From Scalesia atractyloides (Eukaryota; Streptophyta; Magnoliopsida; Asterales; Asteraceae): a stretch of 64,000 nt of DNA. This document shows, piece after piece, positions 22,317-34,129 of this stretch (position 1 is its first letter; every line of letters starts with the position of its first letter). Both the position numbers and the translations under genes were made by a program. The stretch lies in NCBI GenBank assembly GCA_947069175.1, contig CAMTDV010000017.1, positions 49,919,137-49,983,136 of the forward strand, read 5' to 3'. Under the pieces are notes generated by a model. The model was given only the letters and a program-made list of their open reading frames with translations. It did not search any database and was not told the DNA's origin.

Positions 22317-23047
22317 TGTTTTAGTCAAAAATTACCGAAACAATTAAGTGATCAAACTTAGTATGTGAGGTAGCGTGCTATTGTGATTTGTGAGAATATG
22401 CTAAATTGGTTGATTATGAAAACAGTTTCAGGATATAGTCTCAGGATAATGAACTATATCAAAATAACATGTAAATGCAATAGAAGTAGAAATTGACACA
22501 GGATGTACGAGGAAAGCCCTTGATCAATCTAGATCGCCGGCATAAAATCTCGGGAGCTGACAATTGCCAGCTGCCTTGTTCTTCTTATTGATCAAACAGC
22601 AGGATATAACTTCGGGATACTGTTTGGATCAGCTCTAAGTGTTACAATGATCGAATTGTGTAAGTGTTGTGAGTGTTTGTGATTGCTGCTGCAACTAGAG
22701 GGTGAAAGTGTATGAAATTGTTCGTCTTACTGCTGATCCAGCTTCCCTGTATATAGTAAACAAAAATAACCAAATATCTTACATTCTAAGGATGCTGCGA
22801 ATATTCCCTTATGACCGTTATGGACTCTTTCTCCAGCTTCCAACGTTCATCTACTAACTGTCTTGAGCGAGTCTTCAGGAAGACCAAGCCCTCATATCCG
22901 TTGCTACCTTGCAGCTAAAGAAAAATGTTAGTAGCGAATATGATACCTACACAGGATGTTACCAATATCCTAGATTAGTATCCTGGTCGCAACAGATACT
23001 GTCAAGATATGTTTTCAGGATATAGGTCAGAATTTCCACCCATAACA
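22317..23047 (-). repeat. Tat-2 5' LTR (LTR2)
   Basis: 731 bp, starting TGTTTTAGTC and ending CACCCATAACA (plus strand). A minus-strand TATA-like CTATATACAG is near 22750. After it comes AATACATAATACATC, unrelated to the Tat sequence, so this is the outer boundary of the Tat cluster. Confidence 0.9.
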
Positions 23048-23843
23048 AATACATAATACATCAACCAAATGCTTGAAACATAATCAAAAGCATGGAAAGA
23101 GATCAAGAATCAAACCATAAACAAGCATTAGATTAAAGACCCGAATGGTAGAGGAGCTTTTCGGCACAATGGAGGCTTGATTCGGATCAAAACTTGTTGT
23201 TCCCGGAGCCCAAAAATAGCCAAAGACGCTCCCAAAAATCCAGTATATGCGAACAAAATGCCTTCTATGGTTTTCTATAACTTTTTCATTTGGGATGGTC
23301 GTGCACTGTTTAGGTGATCTTGTGACGTCAGCAGATCTGGCAGATATTTCAAAAGTGGCAATGTCGTTCCAAAAGTGGCACGGCTGTGCAAGTCCGAGGT
23401 TCAGCAGTTACTGCCAGTCGCACTAGCAGTGCTCTCCAGGAAATAAGCTTGGCACGGTAGTGCGAGATCACGCCCAGTCGTGGGTGCCGATGAAACTGGT
23501 GGCACTGGCACTGGTAGTGCAGTCTGGGTCCTCGCATTGGCACGACCGTGCCCACATCCGCACAGTCGTGCCAAAGGTGCTGAACTTCAACAAAATCTTC
23601 GTATCTCTGCCAATTCGCCCGGGAAATCCAATTTTTCTTCGTCTTCTTGTCCGGTTCGCTGTTTGAAGCATGTGAACCAAAACACACATGATTAAGTGCC
23701 AAAACTTCGGTTTTGTGGCCGAAAACGCGTAAAATGGGGACAAAATGGGGGACTAAAGTATGTGTAATTTAACGTATATCAGTTATAATTTCAACCACCA
23801 GAATAACCGAAACATACAAACAAAACGAAAGTAAATTCTAACC
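23048..23843. other. Unclassified region with GGCAC...GTGC palindromes
   Basis: No supported gene. Between 23377 and 23572 there are four imperfect palindromes of the form GGCACG-N-GTGC (23377-23389, 23451-23463, 23539-23552, 23560-23572) in a locally GC-rich stretch, followed by a phrase GCGTAAAATGGGGAC. I suspect part of an LTR or leader of another retroelement, but cannot place it. Short ORFs on both strands here are of the length expected by chance for GC-rich sequence. Confidence 0.4.
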
Positions 23844-23943
23844 ATTCTTGCCTGATAGCCCAGCAACCCTTTCATTCTTCACTTGTCATATCCTATTTGT
23901 TTACTCCATCAACGCCTTACAAAACATAGAAGCGACATTCAAA

Positions 23944-24227
23944 TCAGCCACTTTTAGAACAATTTTTTTGTGTTTTTACAACAGTGAAAAAAATAATACA
24001 GTCAGATTTAAAAAAAATATCGTCCAAAACTGTTCCACCTAAGGTATCTTGACCAACGGCAGCTTCTGGCACTGTATCTGTGTTGGCATTTTTTAACATC
24101 GAATGACAAAGAGTAAGAGAAAAGACACCAAAAACACACTTAAAACCTAGACCACGGCGTCCGGACTCATTGTCGGCAACTTGAATTTTTCCATATAATT
24201 TATCCGATGCATCCACCATTCGAGACG
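23944..24227 (-). pseudogene. Exon-like coding remnant of unknown identity
   Basis: The minus-strand frame reads SRMVDASDKLYGKIQVADNE, SGRRGLGFKCVFGVFSLTLC and on to a TGA near 23944. Just upstream is a strong acceptor-like sequence: TTTTTCCCTCCCTAG then CGTCTCG (the AG pairs with 24228-24229). The protein text does not look like a retroelement domain. I do not recognise the family. It could be the last exon of a host gene, or a captured fragment. It lies on the same strand as the exon-like pieces at 25002-25841. Confidence 0.35.
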
Positions 24228-24318
24228 CTAGGGAGGGAAAAAGAACGTTATATGTTACGACTTTTACAAAAATGACACCAATCACTGATGCATGCTGGCA
24301 TACAAAAGGATTTAGCAA

Positions 24319-25001
24319 TAATAACTACTCTCGTCCAGTTCACTGATGCATGCTAGCGTACAAAAGGATTTACCAATCACTGATGCATAGCAAGTCTAAC
24401 AAGGAAAACAAAAATATCACTAAAATAGGAGAAAATATAAGGGTAACAATTAAAAAAATGTAATAAAAGGGTTAACCTCAGGGGCTACAATTGGAACGTC
24501 ATCCTCGTCACTTAGCTCCACACGTCATCTTCGTTCAGTTGCTTTAACGTACCTCGACAAATGAAATTAAAGATACCATAAAAAGACAATCTTTATAAAA
24601 TATCTTATTTAAAAAAGCTGATCAAATTGAAGAAACCATAAAGCTACTGTTCGGTTTTCCGTTCGTACATTCAAGTAACGATGTTAACTTCCCTTATCTA
24701 GAACATGAAATTCACAGGTTCGAGTGTAGTCTAAACATGTTAGGATCCTATAGAATAATATATACCAGCCAAGCCTGGATGATTCATACATAAGCAGCCT
24801 TCCTAATTTAATCATGGCATTCTCTGCAAATAAACCAACAATAAAATCAACTCGAATAATCTGTAAAAACATCTGGATGTCTATAAAAAAAGAATTGGCC
24901 GTAATCCAGCGTCATAACATTAGGTTAAATGATAAAACACCTGAAAATAGAACAATTAAATTGAGACAAATGCGGATCCTTGGTACCAGATTGACAATTT
25001 C
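24319..25001. other. AT-rich sequence between exon-like pieces
   Basis: No gene supported. A near-duplication of the phrase CACTGATGCATGCT with CGTACAAAAGGATTTA occurs at about 24284-24316 and 24342-24374. The rest is AT-rich and could be intronic. Confidence 0.4.
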
Positions 25002-25841
25002 TCATGATTTCCGCCATTCAGACAATAGAACCGGAACTTGCTCACGAACATACATCTTTTCATAAACAAAACACAATGTTAACATCAAATTCAACTAACA
25101 TCATGAAGAAAACAAAATAAATCTATAAAAAATGAACTAAGCAAACCTTTGTTTCTTCAAGTGTGGTGGTCTTGCTACCATGAGTAATCCACAACAATAA
25201 ATTACCTAGCAATTCAATGCAACCGTGTATGTTGACTGACCTTGCAATACAATGATCCATCAGTGGAGAAAAGTTCCAATTAATACCAAGCGCAATTTGG
25301 TACTGAATCAACGGATTGTAGTCCACATGTACTCCAGTTAAAAGTGGTGATCAGTGACAAAATTAGCTACTGCAGGAGAGTACATGAAGTAGCAAGCAAC
25401 TGAGGACCAAGCAGTCCACTCTTTGAGTGAGTCTAAAAACATAACAAATAATTGTCATCTTCTTTATATAATTTTGTCTTAATATTGAACAATAGAAGCC
25501 CTCCAGCGGTGATACCTGCACTAGTGGTTCAGCCCTAGTCTCCTCTACCGGTGCTCAAGTGTGGGAACCACTGTCAGTACAACCAGTAGTGGTCATAATC
25601 GCCATACACAAACCAATCTAAAAAAATGATGGAAGATGCATTAGCGGAGGACTTACTGGAGCTTTGTTGAGTCTTCGTCGGAACCTAGGCCGCCATCGCG
25701 GGAGGTCGCGGCTAGATTTTCTATCATGGTCTTCCTACTCGTTTTAACCTTGGAAACCTCGACGGTGTTTACGTGGCTCTTAAGGACCACCACATCGGCT
25801 GTAACCGGATCATCACCACCATCACTCTCTTCCATCCCCAA
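25002..25841 (-). CDS. Candidate multi-exon host gene or gene fragment, unidentified
   Basis: Three exon-like pieces lie in order on the minus strand. Exon 1 (25841 to about 25657) starts MGMEESDGGDDPVTADVVVL and ends at a consensus donor GTAAGT (25656-25651). A middle exon (about 25435 to 25147) starts after a TTTTTAG acceptor, reads LKEWTAWSSVACYFMYSPAV, then after an apparent one-base shift DYNPLIQYQIALGINWNFSP and HGCIELLGNLLLWITHGSKT, and ends AAAG|GTTTGC. A last exon (25055 to 25002) follows ATGAAAAG and reads MYVREQVPVLLSEWRKS then TGA. The text is not retroelement-like and I do not recognise the family. Possible extra exonic sequence near 25510-25600 is unclear. The in-frame break in the middle exon suggests decay or a mis-set splice site. 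A captured gene fragment is an alternative. Confidence 0.4.
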
Positions 25842-26177
25842 ACTCTATGAGGCTGTTAGATCTAACACCAAAATCTTCTCAAAAGAGGATATATGAAAAG
25901 CTAGAGTGTTTAGATGTATGAATTGGTATGGAAGACAGAAGCTGAAGATGAAGAGTAGGGTTTTGAGAAATGTGAGAAAGGCGAATGTTTTCAGATACAA
26001 TTTGGGGAACTCAAATTTCGAGAAAGCCTTTTGAGTTTGGAATTTTCAATCTGGAGCCCATGAACAAGTCCCTGCCCATTTAATCCCTGCTATAGTGGTT
26101 AAGCTCTAATGGGTTGTACTATAAGCATCATGGGTTGTACATATTGAAAAATTGACAAATGACCAAAACTATCCCTC

Positions 26178-26179
<2 letters not shown>
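25842..26179. other. Upstream flank of the candidate gene
   Basis: No gene. The sequence could hold the 5' untranslated region and promoter of the minus-strand candidate, but I see no convincing TATA box on that strand. Confidence 0.35.

Positions 26180-26215
<36 letters not shown>
26180..26215. repeat. (TA)n microsatellite
   Basis: About 18 uninterrupted TA units. Confidence 0.95.
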
Positions 26216-26218
<3 letters not shown>

Positions 26219-26254
26219 AGAATCTGTTAGGAACCATCCTTTATTGTGAGAAGC

Positions 26255-26328
26255 ACGAGAACCAATGTGAACACAACCAAATCTACTTAAAACACACACA
26301 AAAAATTGTGGTTCACATTGGTTCTCGT
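26255..26328. repeat. Small inverted repeat (hairpin) between TA microsatellites
   Basis: The arm ACGAGAACCAATGTGAACAC (from 26255) is matched in reverse complement by the arm ending at 26328, with one extra base. The loop is about 30 bp. It sits between two TA arrays, as MITE-like elements inserted in TA-rich sites often do. The full ends of the element are not clear. Confidence 0.6.
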
Positions 26329-26348
26329 TGTTCTCGCATAAACACTAT

Positions 26349-27116
<768 letters not shown>

Positions 27117-27164
27117 CATATATATATAATGGAGAGAGAGAGAGAAATAGGGGCTCCTGTAGAA

Positions 27165-27807
27165 AAGAGCTCTCTTGTACGAAGAATAGGGGAGAAGATT
27201 AGCCCTTGATCTTGCTCAAAACTAAGCGGTGACATTTCCTAAATTTTAGGGTAAAACAGTTGAAGAAACAAATAGAGAAGGGTATTCTGGTTCTTTCTCA
27301 TTTAAACTTCTTCCCCTTGATTTTCAAACGACTATAACTTTTCCATACGTTAATTAATTAAAAAAATTAAATCGTATTAAATAGTATTTCGTTCTCTTTA
27401 ATTCGAGCAGCCTATTACTAAAGTTTTATTTAAAAAATCATGATTTTGAATACACATTACGTGATTACGTGATTTTGAATACCTAACATATAACTACGTG
27501 GTTTTGAATACAAGATTTTGAATACCGATTACGTGATTTCATTGTGGTATGTGAAACCACACTAAGTGATTACGTAATTCGTAACAATAGTTGACTATGT
27601 GTTATTACGTGAATACATACTTTTGAATACCCATTTCGTGGTTAGGTGATTTCATTATGGTATTTTATGTGAAACACACAAAGTGATTACGTAATAAGCA
27701 TAATTGTAATAACATCAGTTATAACAAATCATATTGAATGTGTAATCAAAGTAATGGATTTATATTGAAAGTGTAATCACATAATGGTTTATGTTGAATG
27801 TGTAATC
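27165..27807 (+). mobile_element. Left half of an inverted-repeat (MITE-like) element split by the SIRE copia
   Basis: This segment is the approximate reverse complement of 62369-62690 on the other side of the copia element: GATTTTCAAACGACTATAAC / TTTTCCATACGTTA and TCTCTTTAATTCGAGCAGCC here match GTTATAGCTGTTTGAAAATC, TAACGTATGAAAAA and GGTTGATCGAATTAAAGAGA there. It also holds many copies of TTACGTGATTTTGAATAC-like phrases. No ORF is seen. The copia insertion point (27807/62369) lies inside it. Confidence 0.7.
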
Positions 27808-28386
27808 TGTGAATGCACTTTGGGTGTAATAAGTGCAGGCTTTCAATCTATAGGGTCTTTTATGTAAATGTATTGAAATCAAGTCTTATAGAGTTTTGTC
27901 TAAGAATTAGTTTGTCCTAGTTTTTGGTGATGTTGTCTTTCCGTCTTTTGCTTATAACATGTAATCTGGACTCGGTTTAGTTAATACCAAGTCTGAGTTT
28001 AGGTATTAGGTTAGTCCGGACTTCCTTTCTGTGTGGTAGTCTGAGTTTATCAGTTGTATGGGCCTTGGGCCAAGCTTTGTATCCGAATAAGTGTTGTCCG
28101 GATTTTTCTTGTATATAAACCTTAAAGTGGAATAGACAAGACAACAATTCTTTTGTGGAAATTTGTGCACCTTTTCATACCCTAATCATTATGTGTGTGT
28201 TTTGTCTGGCGGCTGCTTTGTGTGACGTCATTCATCCTCAACATCAAGCATACTCTGTATATTCTTGATTTCTCTCATAAATCTTGCATTCTTGTTCTAC
28301 ATCCTACAGTGGTGGATCATCAGGTGGATTCCACACACCTGTTGATTGTCTTTGTTGAGTTAGATCTTGGATTAGGTGACCTTACA
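27808..28386 (+). repeat. SIRE 5' LTR
   Basis: 579 bp; matches 61790-62368 with scattered substitutions. A TATA box GTATATAAAC is at 28111-28120. Confidence 0.93.
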
Positions 28387-28388
28387 AG

Positions 28389-28400
28389 TGGTATCAGAGC
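28389..28400 (+). other. SIRE primer-binding site (initiator tRNA-Met)
   Basis: TGGTATCAGAGC, the exact complement of the plant initiator tRNA-Met 3' end, two bases after the LTR. Confidence 0.92.
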
Positions 28401-29268
28401 AGTGTGCTGATAAAACTGTAGGTGTTCTTAGTTTGAAGATTTTTGTGAGAAAATTTCAAACTTTGATAGGGTTTTGTGATTGTTTAGTGAGTTTTGTGAT
28501 TGTTTAGTGAGTTTTGTGATTTATTCTTGATTCTTCACTCTTTTCTAGTGGTTAGTGATGAATTTTGAGTAGTTTAGTGGTTTTTAGTGTTGATCTTCAT
28601 CTAGGTTTTTACAGAGGTTTCATGGTGTTCATACTGTGTTTTGAAGGTTAGTGAAAGATTCCTTGTTTGATCTTCTAAAAACTTTTCCGTGTTTTTATTC
28701 TACTGTTTGTGTTTTCGGGCTATTGGCAATCCAGTGTGCAGTCACATTGGTCAGATATCCGGAAACAAGGTTCTTTCACATCTAAGATAACAGTCCGGAT
28801 TACAAGCTATTTGTAATTCCAGGATTTATGCTATCTCCGTATTGGAAAGGTTATCCGGTTTTAACTTCTGCTTAAACGTGGTATTAAGTTCCGGATCTCT
28901 GTGTCTGTCTAATTATATATATATCCGAGTTTAGTTCTCCGAAGTTATGCTTTAAAAGGATCTGAGTTTAACTTAGGGTTCAAGGTTGAATGATTCCGAG
29001 TATTAAGCATAAAAGATTTTGAGTCCGAGTATAAACTTCTAAAGTGTTAGCGGTTCCGATTTTATCTTAGGGTATCTTGTGTCCGAGGTTATATTTTAAA
29101 ATTCAGGTTTTTAGATCTGGGGTTTACACTCTGATAATTCTCCAGAAATTTCACTACGTGTCTTTCTTTCCGAATTTTTGGACTTAGAAACTTTTCCAAT
29201 CAAACTCTCTATTTAAAACCTATTGTTAAATTTATGTGAACTCTCTGGTTCTTTCAAACATTGTTCAA
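28401..29268 (+). other. SIRE 5' leader
   Basis: No coding region. Three near-identical units GTTTTGTGATTGTTTAGTGA occur at about 28471-28530. The rest contains repeated CCGGAT/CCGAGT phrases. Confidence 0.6.
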
Positions 29269-32200
29269 ATGGCAAACAATCTTACAACAATGGTTCAGAA
29301 TCTCAAACACAATGCTGAAGTGGGGAGTAACGACAAACCTCCTTTTCTAATAAACGAATTGGACTTTCCTGAATGGAAGGAACGTTTTGAAAGATATGTG
29401 AGAGCTAAGGATATCAAGATTTGGACGTGTATTGTCAAAGGTTGTGGATCAACACCGATTAGAACTTTAACGATTGATACTTATCTAGCACTGACATATG
29501 AGCAGAAAAAGTTCTACGAATGTGAAGAGAGAGAGAGTTATGTCTATGATAACTATGGCTCTTACCTAATCCGTACTCCATACTTTTCGCAATAGAAGCA
29601 CTTCAAAAGAGTTATGGGATAGCATGATTGAACGTTAAGAAGGAAATGCAATGCATAAGAAGAGACGTTTAGAAGTTTGAAGACGCAATTCGTTGTGTTT
29701 AAGGCATTAAAGAGCGAATCCTTTGATGACATCATGAATAGGTTTTATCACTTTCTAAGTGAGCTTGATCGTAGTGAAGAAGATATTTATACTGAGTTCG
29801 AGAAAGTTGATAAGTTCTTGAACTGTCTTCCACGTGAATGGAACATGTACACTGCTTTACTTAGAGAAAGTGTCCTTTTTCATGAGCTACGCTAGAAAAT
29901 GCCATTTAGAAGCTGAAGGGTTATGCTTGGAACAAGGAAGATCAAGCTTCTGACTTTGAGAAGATTCAAGACCCTCTGTTATATAAAGCTTTAAATTCAA
30001 TTGAAAAAGGAAGCAACAGTGGTGCCGGTGTTGCTTTATGCTCTGAAATGAAGATTCAACTAGTCATCATGCTTTTGTAAGCAATAGTATAAACACTACC
30101 AACAGTAATCCAAATTCAAATCAAGGAATGTATTGATCAGGTGGTAGTCAGAAGTCTCAAGCAAGTAACTTCAACATTCCTAAGTTGGATCCAAACTGTT
30201 TAAAGTTGATAGAATACAAGATGAGTCTCCTAGCTTCATTTATGATAGCATATGAAAACTTTTGTCTTGGAAAGCTTGTAGAACAATCTAGTCTTGATGA
30301 AGACTTTGATCAAATAGATCACGATGAAATGGAGGAACTTGATCTCAACTCGATATGGCGTTATTAGTAAAAAGAGCGAAAAAGTTTCTCTTGAAGACGG
30401 GAAAGAAGTTTATAGGTGGTCAAACCAAGACACAAATGGGTATTGATATGTCAAAGGTTAAGTGCTACAATGTAGTATCTATAGTCACTATGCTCGGGAT
30501 TGTCGCAAGCCAAAGATGGAGAGATCTAACAGAGAAGGAAGTTCTCATAATGGAAATAACTCAAGGAATCATTGAAATGCCAATGGTAGCTCTACTCAAA
30601 CTCTAGAACAAACACTTCAGACAACCTTGCTCCTTCTTCAAGCAATGCCTTAGTTTCTCAAACGTTACAAGAAGTGACCAAACCCTATGACTGGGGTTGT
30701 GCATTAGAAGACTTGTCAATAGCAATTGTTTCGTAAGCTTTTATGGCTGAAATTATCGAAGATGATGTATGTGATGAAGTTGTCGAAGACGAAGTGTGTG
30801 AGGAAATTATCGAAGAAGTCAGTATAAAGGAACTTGCGGTTGTAGCTGAGGTTATGAGTGATGAATTGGTAGTTAATGAAGTTTTTGAAAAGGAACAGAA
30901 CTTAAATGAAAAAGAAACAAAAGGGTCAAAAAGTGAAAGGAAGGGTGAAAGTTTCGAATTCAAGATCTCAACAGCTGAAATGCAGGAATTCGCTAATGGT
31001 GAAGCACAAAGGTTGGATGAAAGTTCCACAGAAAAGGAGAATTGTGCATTCATGGCTGGAATTGAGGTAAAATCGAATCCCATAGACAGACGTTGTGCTA
31101 GATGCGTAGAATTTGTTACAAAAATCGATAGATAAGCTCTACACAAGACAAATCTAATTGCAGATCTTGAAAAATCCAGAGAACTCATTGCTATTTTATC
31201 TTGTTCAGATAAAGAACACCAAATTAAGATAAAGTCTCTAAAGAATGACATCTCTGAATTTGAAAGACGTGTGGCTCAAGCAACTCTTAAAGATCAAGAA
31301 TTAAAATCTGAGCTTGAAATGAATCAAAATTGTGTTTTGGAAAAGAACAAAATCATTTTAGAAAAGGATAATCTGACTTTAGATTTGGAAAGAAAAATTG
31401 AAAAGTTTGGAAGTTCATCTGAAGTGATGAATTTCTATATCAATAGCCAACGTCCCAAAGAAACCGAAGAGGAGATGTTTGGCGTCGGGTATAGTAAGGT
31501 GCCTCCACCAACAAATCACAACTATACTTCGATGGCAAGCATTGATCCAAAGTTAGCTAATTTTGTGCCAATGCCTCCTCTTACTGTTGATCCGCCAAGT
31601 GGGACGAATTCTGAGTTCGAGATCTCCTCGGACTCAGAACAATGGAAGCTACAAAGAAAAATGATTTTAATCTTGAGCACGTTGAAAAATTAATTAGCAA
31701 CAAAATTTTGAAAATTTTTAACCAAGTTCAGAATGCCAATGAAAAACCCTATCTCGTGGGAAGTCTCAAACGAAATTGAGAAATGTTTTGGAAACTAAAT
31801 TTGTTAAAGGGGAAGATTTCAAAAAGGAAGTTGAGAAAATTTAAATTGTGTCAAATTCTCAATTTGTTTCACAAATCTTAAAGAATCCAACAAATGCTTC
31901 ATCATCCTCGAACAGTCGAGAGGAGCATCCAAATAACGCAGCAAAAGTTCGAAAATGTTACAAGTGTCGAGAGAAAGGACACTTAGCCGCTGAATGTCCA
32001 AATGACAATGGTAAATCACTTGTTGATCCTGATCAAAGAAAACCGTTTGTTGAAAAGTCTAAAAAAGAAACAAAGAAAATTGAAAAGAAAAACAATAAAA
32101 GTAAAAAGGTTGAAAAAGCAAAAGTGATTAAACAAGAACCAAAACCGGCTATTAAATCAACTGGTAAATCACAACAAAGTCAGGATCAACGTGTTGAACC

Positions 32201-32330
32201 ATTCGACATTTGTTCAAATCACGGATCGGAAAGTTCATCACAAACACACGATACTCGGGAGAAAACGCCTCACCGACGCCAAAATCGTGTTACTTTCCAA
32301 CCACAAGAGGATTAGAAACGTTCTGGAGGA
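29269..32330 (+). pseudogene. SIRE gag
   Basis: The likely start is the ATG at 29269 (MANNLTTMVQ, good context AAATGG). The N-terminal part has LDFPEWKERFERYVRAKDIK and, after breaks, FVVFKALKSESFDDIMNRFY and EFEKVDKFLNCLPREWNMYT, the copia gag core (UBN2-like). An acidic segment (30743-31135) and a long charged coiled-coil-like segment (31139-31440) follow, then EEEMFGVGYSKVPPPTNHNY, a phrase I associate with SIRE elements. The CCHC zinc knuckle CYKCREKGHLAAEC is at 31956-31997. Many stops (for example 29593, 29895, 30367, 31135, 31690) break it. Gag of this size is usual for SIRE. Confidence 0.85.
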
Positions 32331-33186
32331 TCTAACGACGACTATGTTAGACCTCATGCTCAGAACAGGTTTTCAAATGATCGAAGTGCCTCACCCCCCC
32401 CCCCCGATATCATAATCAAAGAGCACATTCGGTTAATCAACCTAGACCAGTCTCAAGAAACTATGAAGCGCCAAGGTTTACTCGAAATTTTGAGACTCCG
32501 AGAAGTCAAAATTTCGGATATCAAAACCATGGAGGACCAAACTTTGAAAATTCTGGTTACACGAACCGATCATCAACCTCATACAATCCCCGTTTCAATG
32601 GGAACCACTCTAACAATTTTCGAAATGGAGATGGTGGACGTGGTGGTGGTGACGGTTATTTCAAAGAATTTTCGTATGTTGATGAAATGGGACGACCCAA
32701 GACCATTATGGCTTGGGTCCCGCAATCTAACTAAATTTCTTGTGGTGAGTGTAGGAGCAGCTAAAGAGGGCTATCTATATTTGGTATATTGATAGTGGCT
32801 ATTCCAGAAAATGACCGGAAATAAGAGCTGATGGAAAATGTTAAGTTAATTCGTGGTGGTTATGACAACTTTGCCGGTGAAAAAGGAAGTTATATCACTG
32901 GTGAAGGCTCGGTGTCAAATGGAAAGATTACGCTGCACAAAGTGAACTTCGTCGAAGAGCTAAAGCATAATTTGATGTCGGTATCTCAAATCTATGACAA
33001 CAAGTATTCGATGTTGTTCACTGATAAAGCTTGCTTTGTTTTGCGTCCTGGTTTTGATGTTCCTAAAGATTGGATCGTTATGAGGGCTCCTCGGGTGAAT
33101 AACACTTATGTCATGGACATGCACCCACTGGTCAACTCATCTAGCTCAAGTGACCCGTTTACTATCCAAATACTTATGGCATAGAT
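32331..33186 (+). pseudogene. SIRE protease and gag-pre-integrase region
   Basis: The protease active site is in WYIDSGYSRKMTGNK, with DSG at 32791-32799; the usual form is DSGCSRHMTG. It is out of frame with the stop at about 32824. The following frame 32831-33184 (GSVSNGKITLHKVNFVEELK, HNLMSVSQIYDNKYSMLFTD) is the region between protease and integrase of copia elements. Frameshifts precede 32463 and 32831. Confidence 0.85.
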
Positions 33187-34129
33187 GAATGGGCCATGTG
33201 CATCTATTAAAAATGAACCACTTAGTGAAAAACGACTTAGTGTTGGGGGTTCCTTTACGTAGCTTTAATATGCACAACAAATGTGAATCATGCGAAAAAG
33301 GAAAAATTAGAAGAAAGCCTCATAAACCAAAAACCGATAACTCAATCCAAAAACCACTTGAATTGCTTCACATGGATCTTTTCGGCCCAATCCATGTTGC
33401 TAGCATTGGTGGTATGTCTTATTATCTTGTTGTCACTGACGATTTCTCACGATATTCATGGGTATTTTACTTGAAAACTAAGGATCAAACACATGGTATT
33501 TTAAGAGATCTTTTTAAACAACTTGAGAAAAATTATTCACTACCTATTAAGAAAATCCGAAGTGACAATGGGTTTGAATTTAAAAATCAATATATGGATG
33601 AGTTATGTCAGGGAATGGAATAGTTCATCTGTTCAGCGCTCCTTATGTTCCCCAACAGAATGGAGTTGTAGAACGGAAGAACCGTACCTTAATTGAGGCG
33701 GCCCGTACTATGCTCTCTGAATCAAAATTACGTATTTTCTGCTGGGCTGAGGCAGTAAACACGACATTCTATGTGCTTAACCATGTGCTTACGATCAAAA
33801 GGGAAGATAAAACTTGCTATGAACTTCTCAATAACAAGAAACCGAATTTGTCTGGGTTTCAACCCTTTGGGATCAAATGTGTTATCAAACGCTCCAAGGA
33901 TGCTCCTAAGATGGGAGAACTTGGAGAGATAAGGTTTATTCTGGGTTATGCTAATAGAGCTCCTAACAAACACGTTTATAACATTAAAAAGCGTGCAGTG
34001 GAGGTCGTGTTTGATATAACTCCTTTGAGTTACGATCCTCCACCGTCCAAATTTGGTCCTAGAAACGGGTATGATTATGAAAAATTATTTGATTCATTTG
34101 ATCTTCCTGATGTTTCCCCACAAACATGA
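33187..34129 (+). pseudogene. SIRE integrase
   Basis: The HHCC motif is seen as WHR-stop-MGH followed by CESCEKGK; one Arg codon is a TGA at 33186-33188. The core keeps Asp in LLHMDLFGPIHVAS, Asp in KKIRSDNGFEFKNQ and Glu in PQQNGVVERKNRTLIEAART. A frameshift at about 33605-33620 lies between the second Asp and the Glu. The C-terminal part (KPNLSGFQPFGIKCVIKRSK) is typical of copia. Confidence 0.9.

Larger units (their letters stand above)
17987..23047 (-). mobile_element. Tat-2: truncated Tat-lineage element of the same family
   Basis: Minus-strand order: LTR2 22317-23047, PBS 22296-22313, gag, protease, RT, two RNase H domains, then an abrupt stop at 17987 where the LTR of Tat-1 begins. 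Integrase, 3' region and 3' LTR are absent on this side. The sequence at the break (ATATGTAGTATTGGTATCTG) matches the integrase/RNase H junction of Tat-1 at 5462, so the break is inside pol. Either Tat-1 inserted into Tat-2 and the other half was lost, or the two were joined by recombination. Confidence 0.85.

Noticed and set aside
23349..23743. ORFs of 68-117 codons on both strands in the GC-rich island
   Set aside because: Several overlapping frames of similar length on both strands are expected in GC-rich non-coding DNA; no domain is visible.
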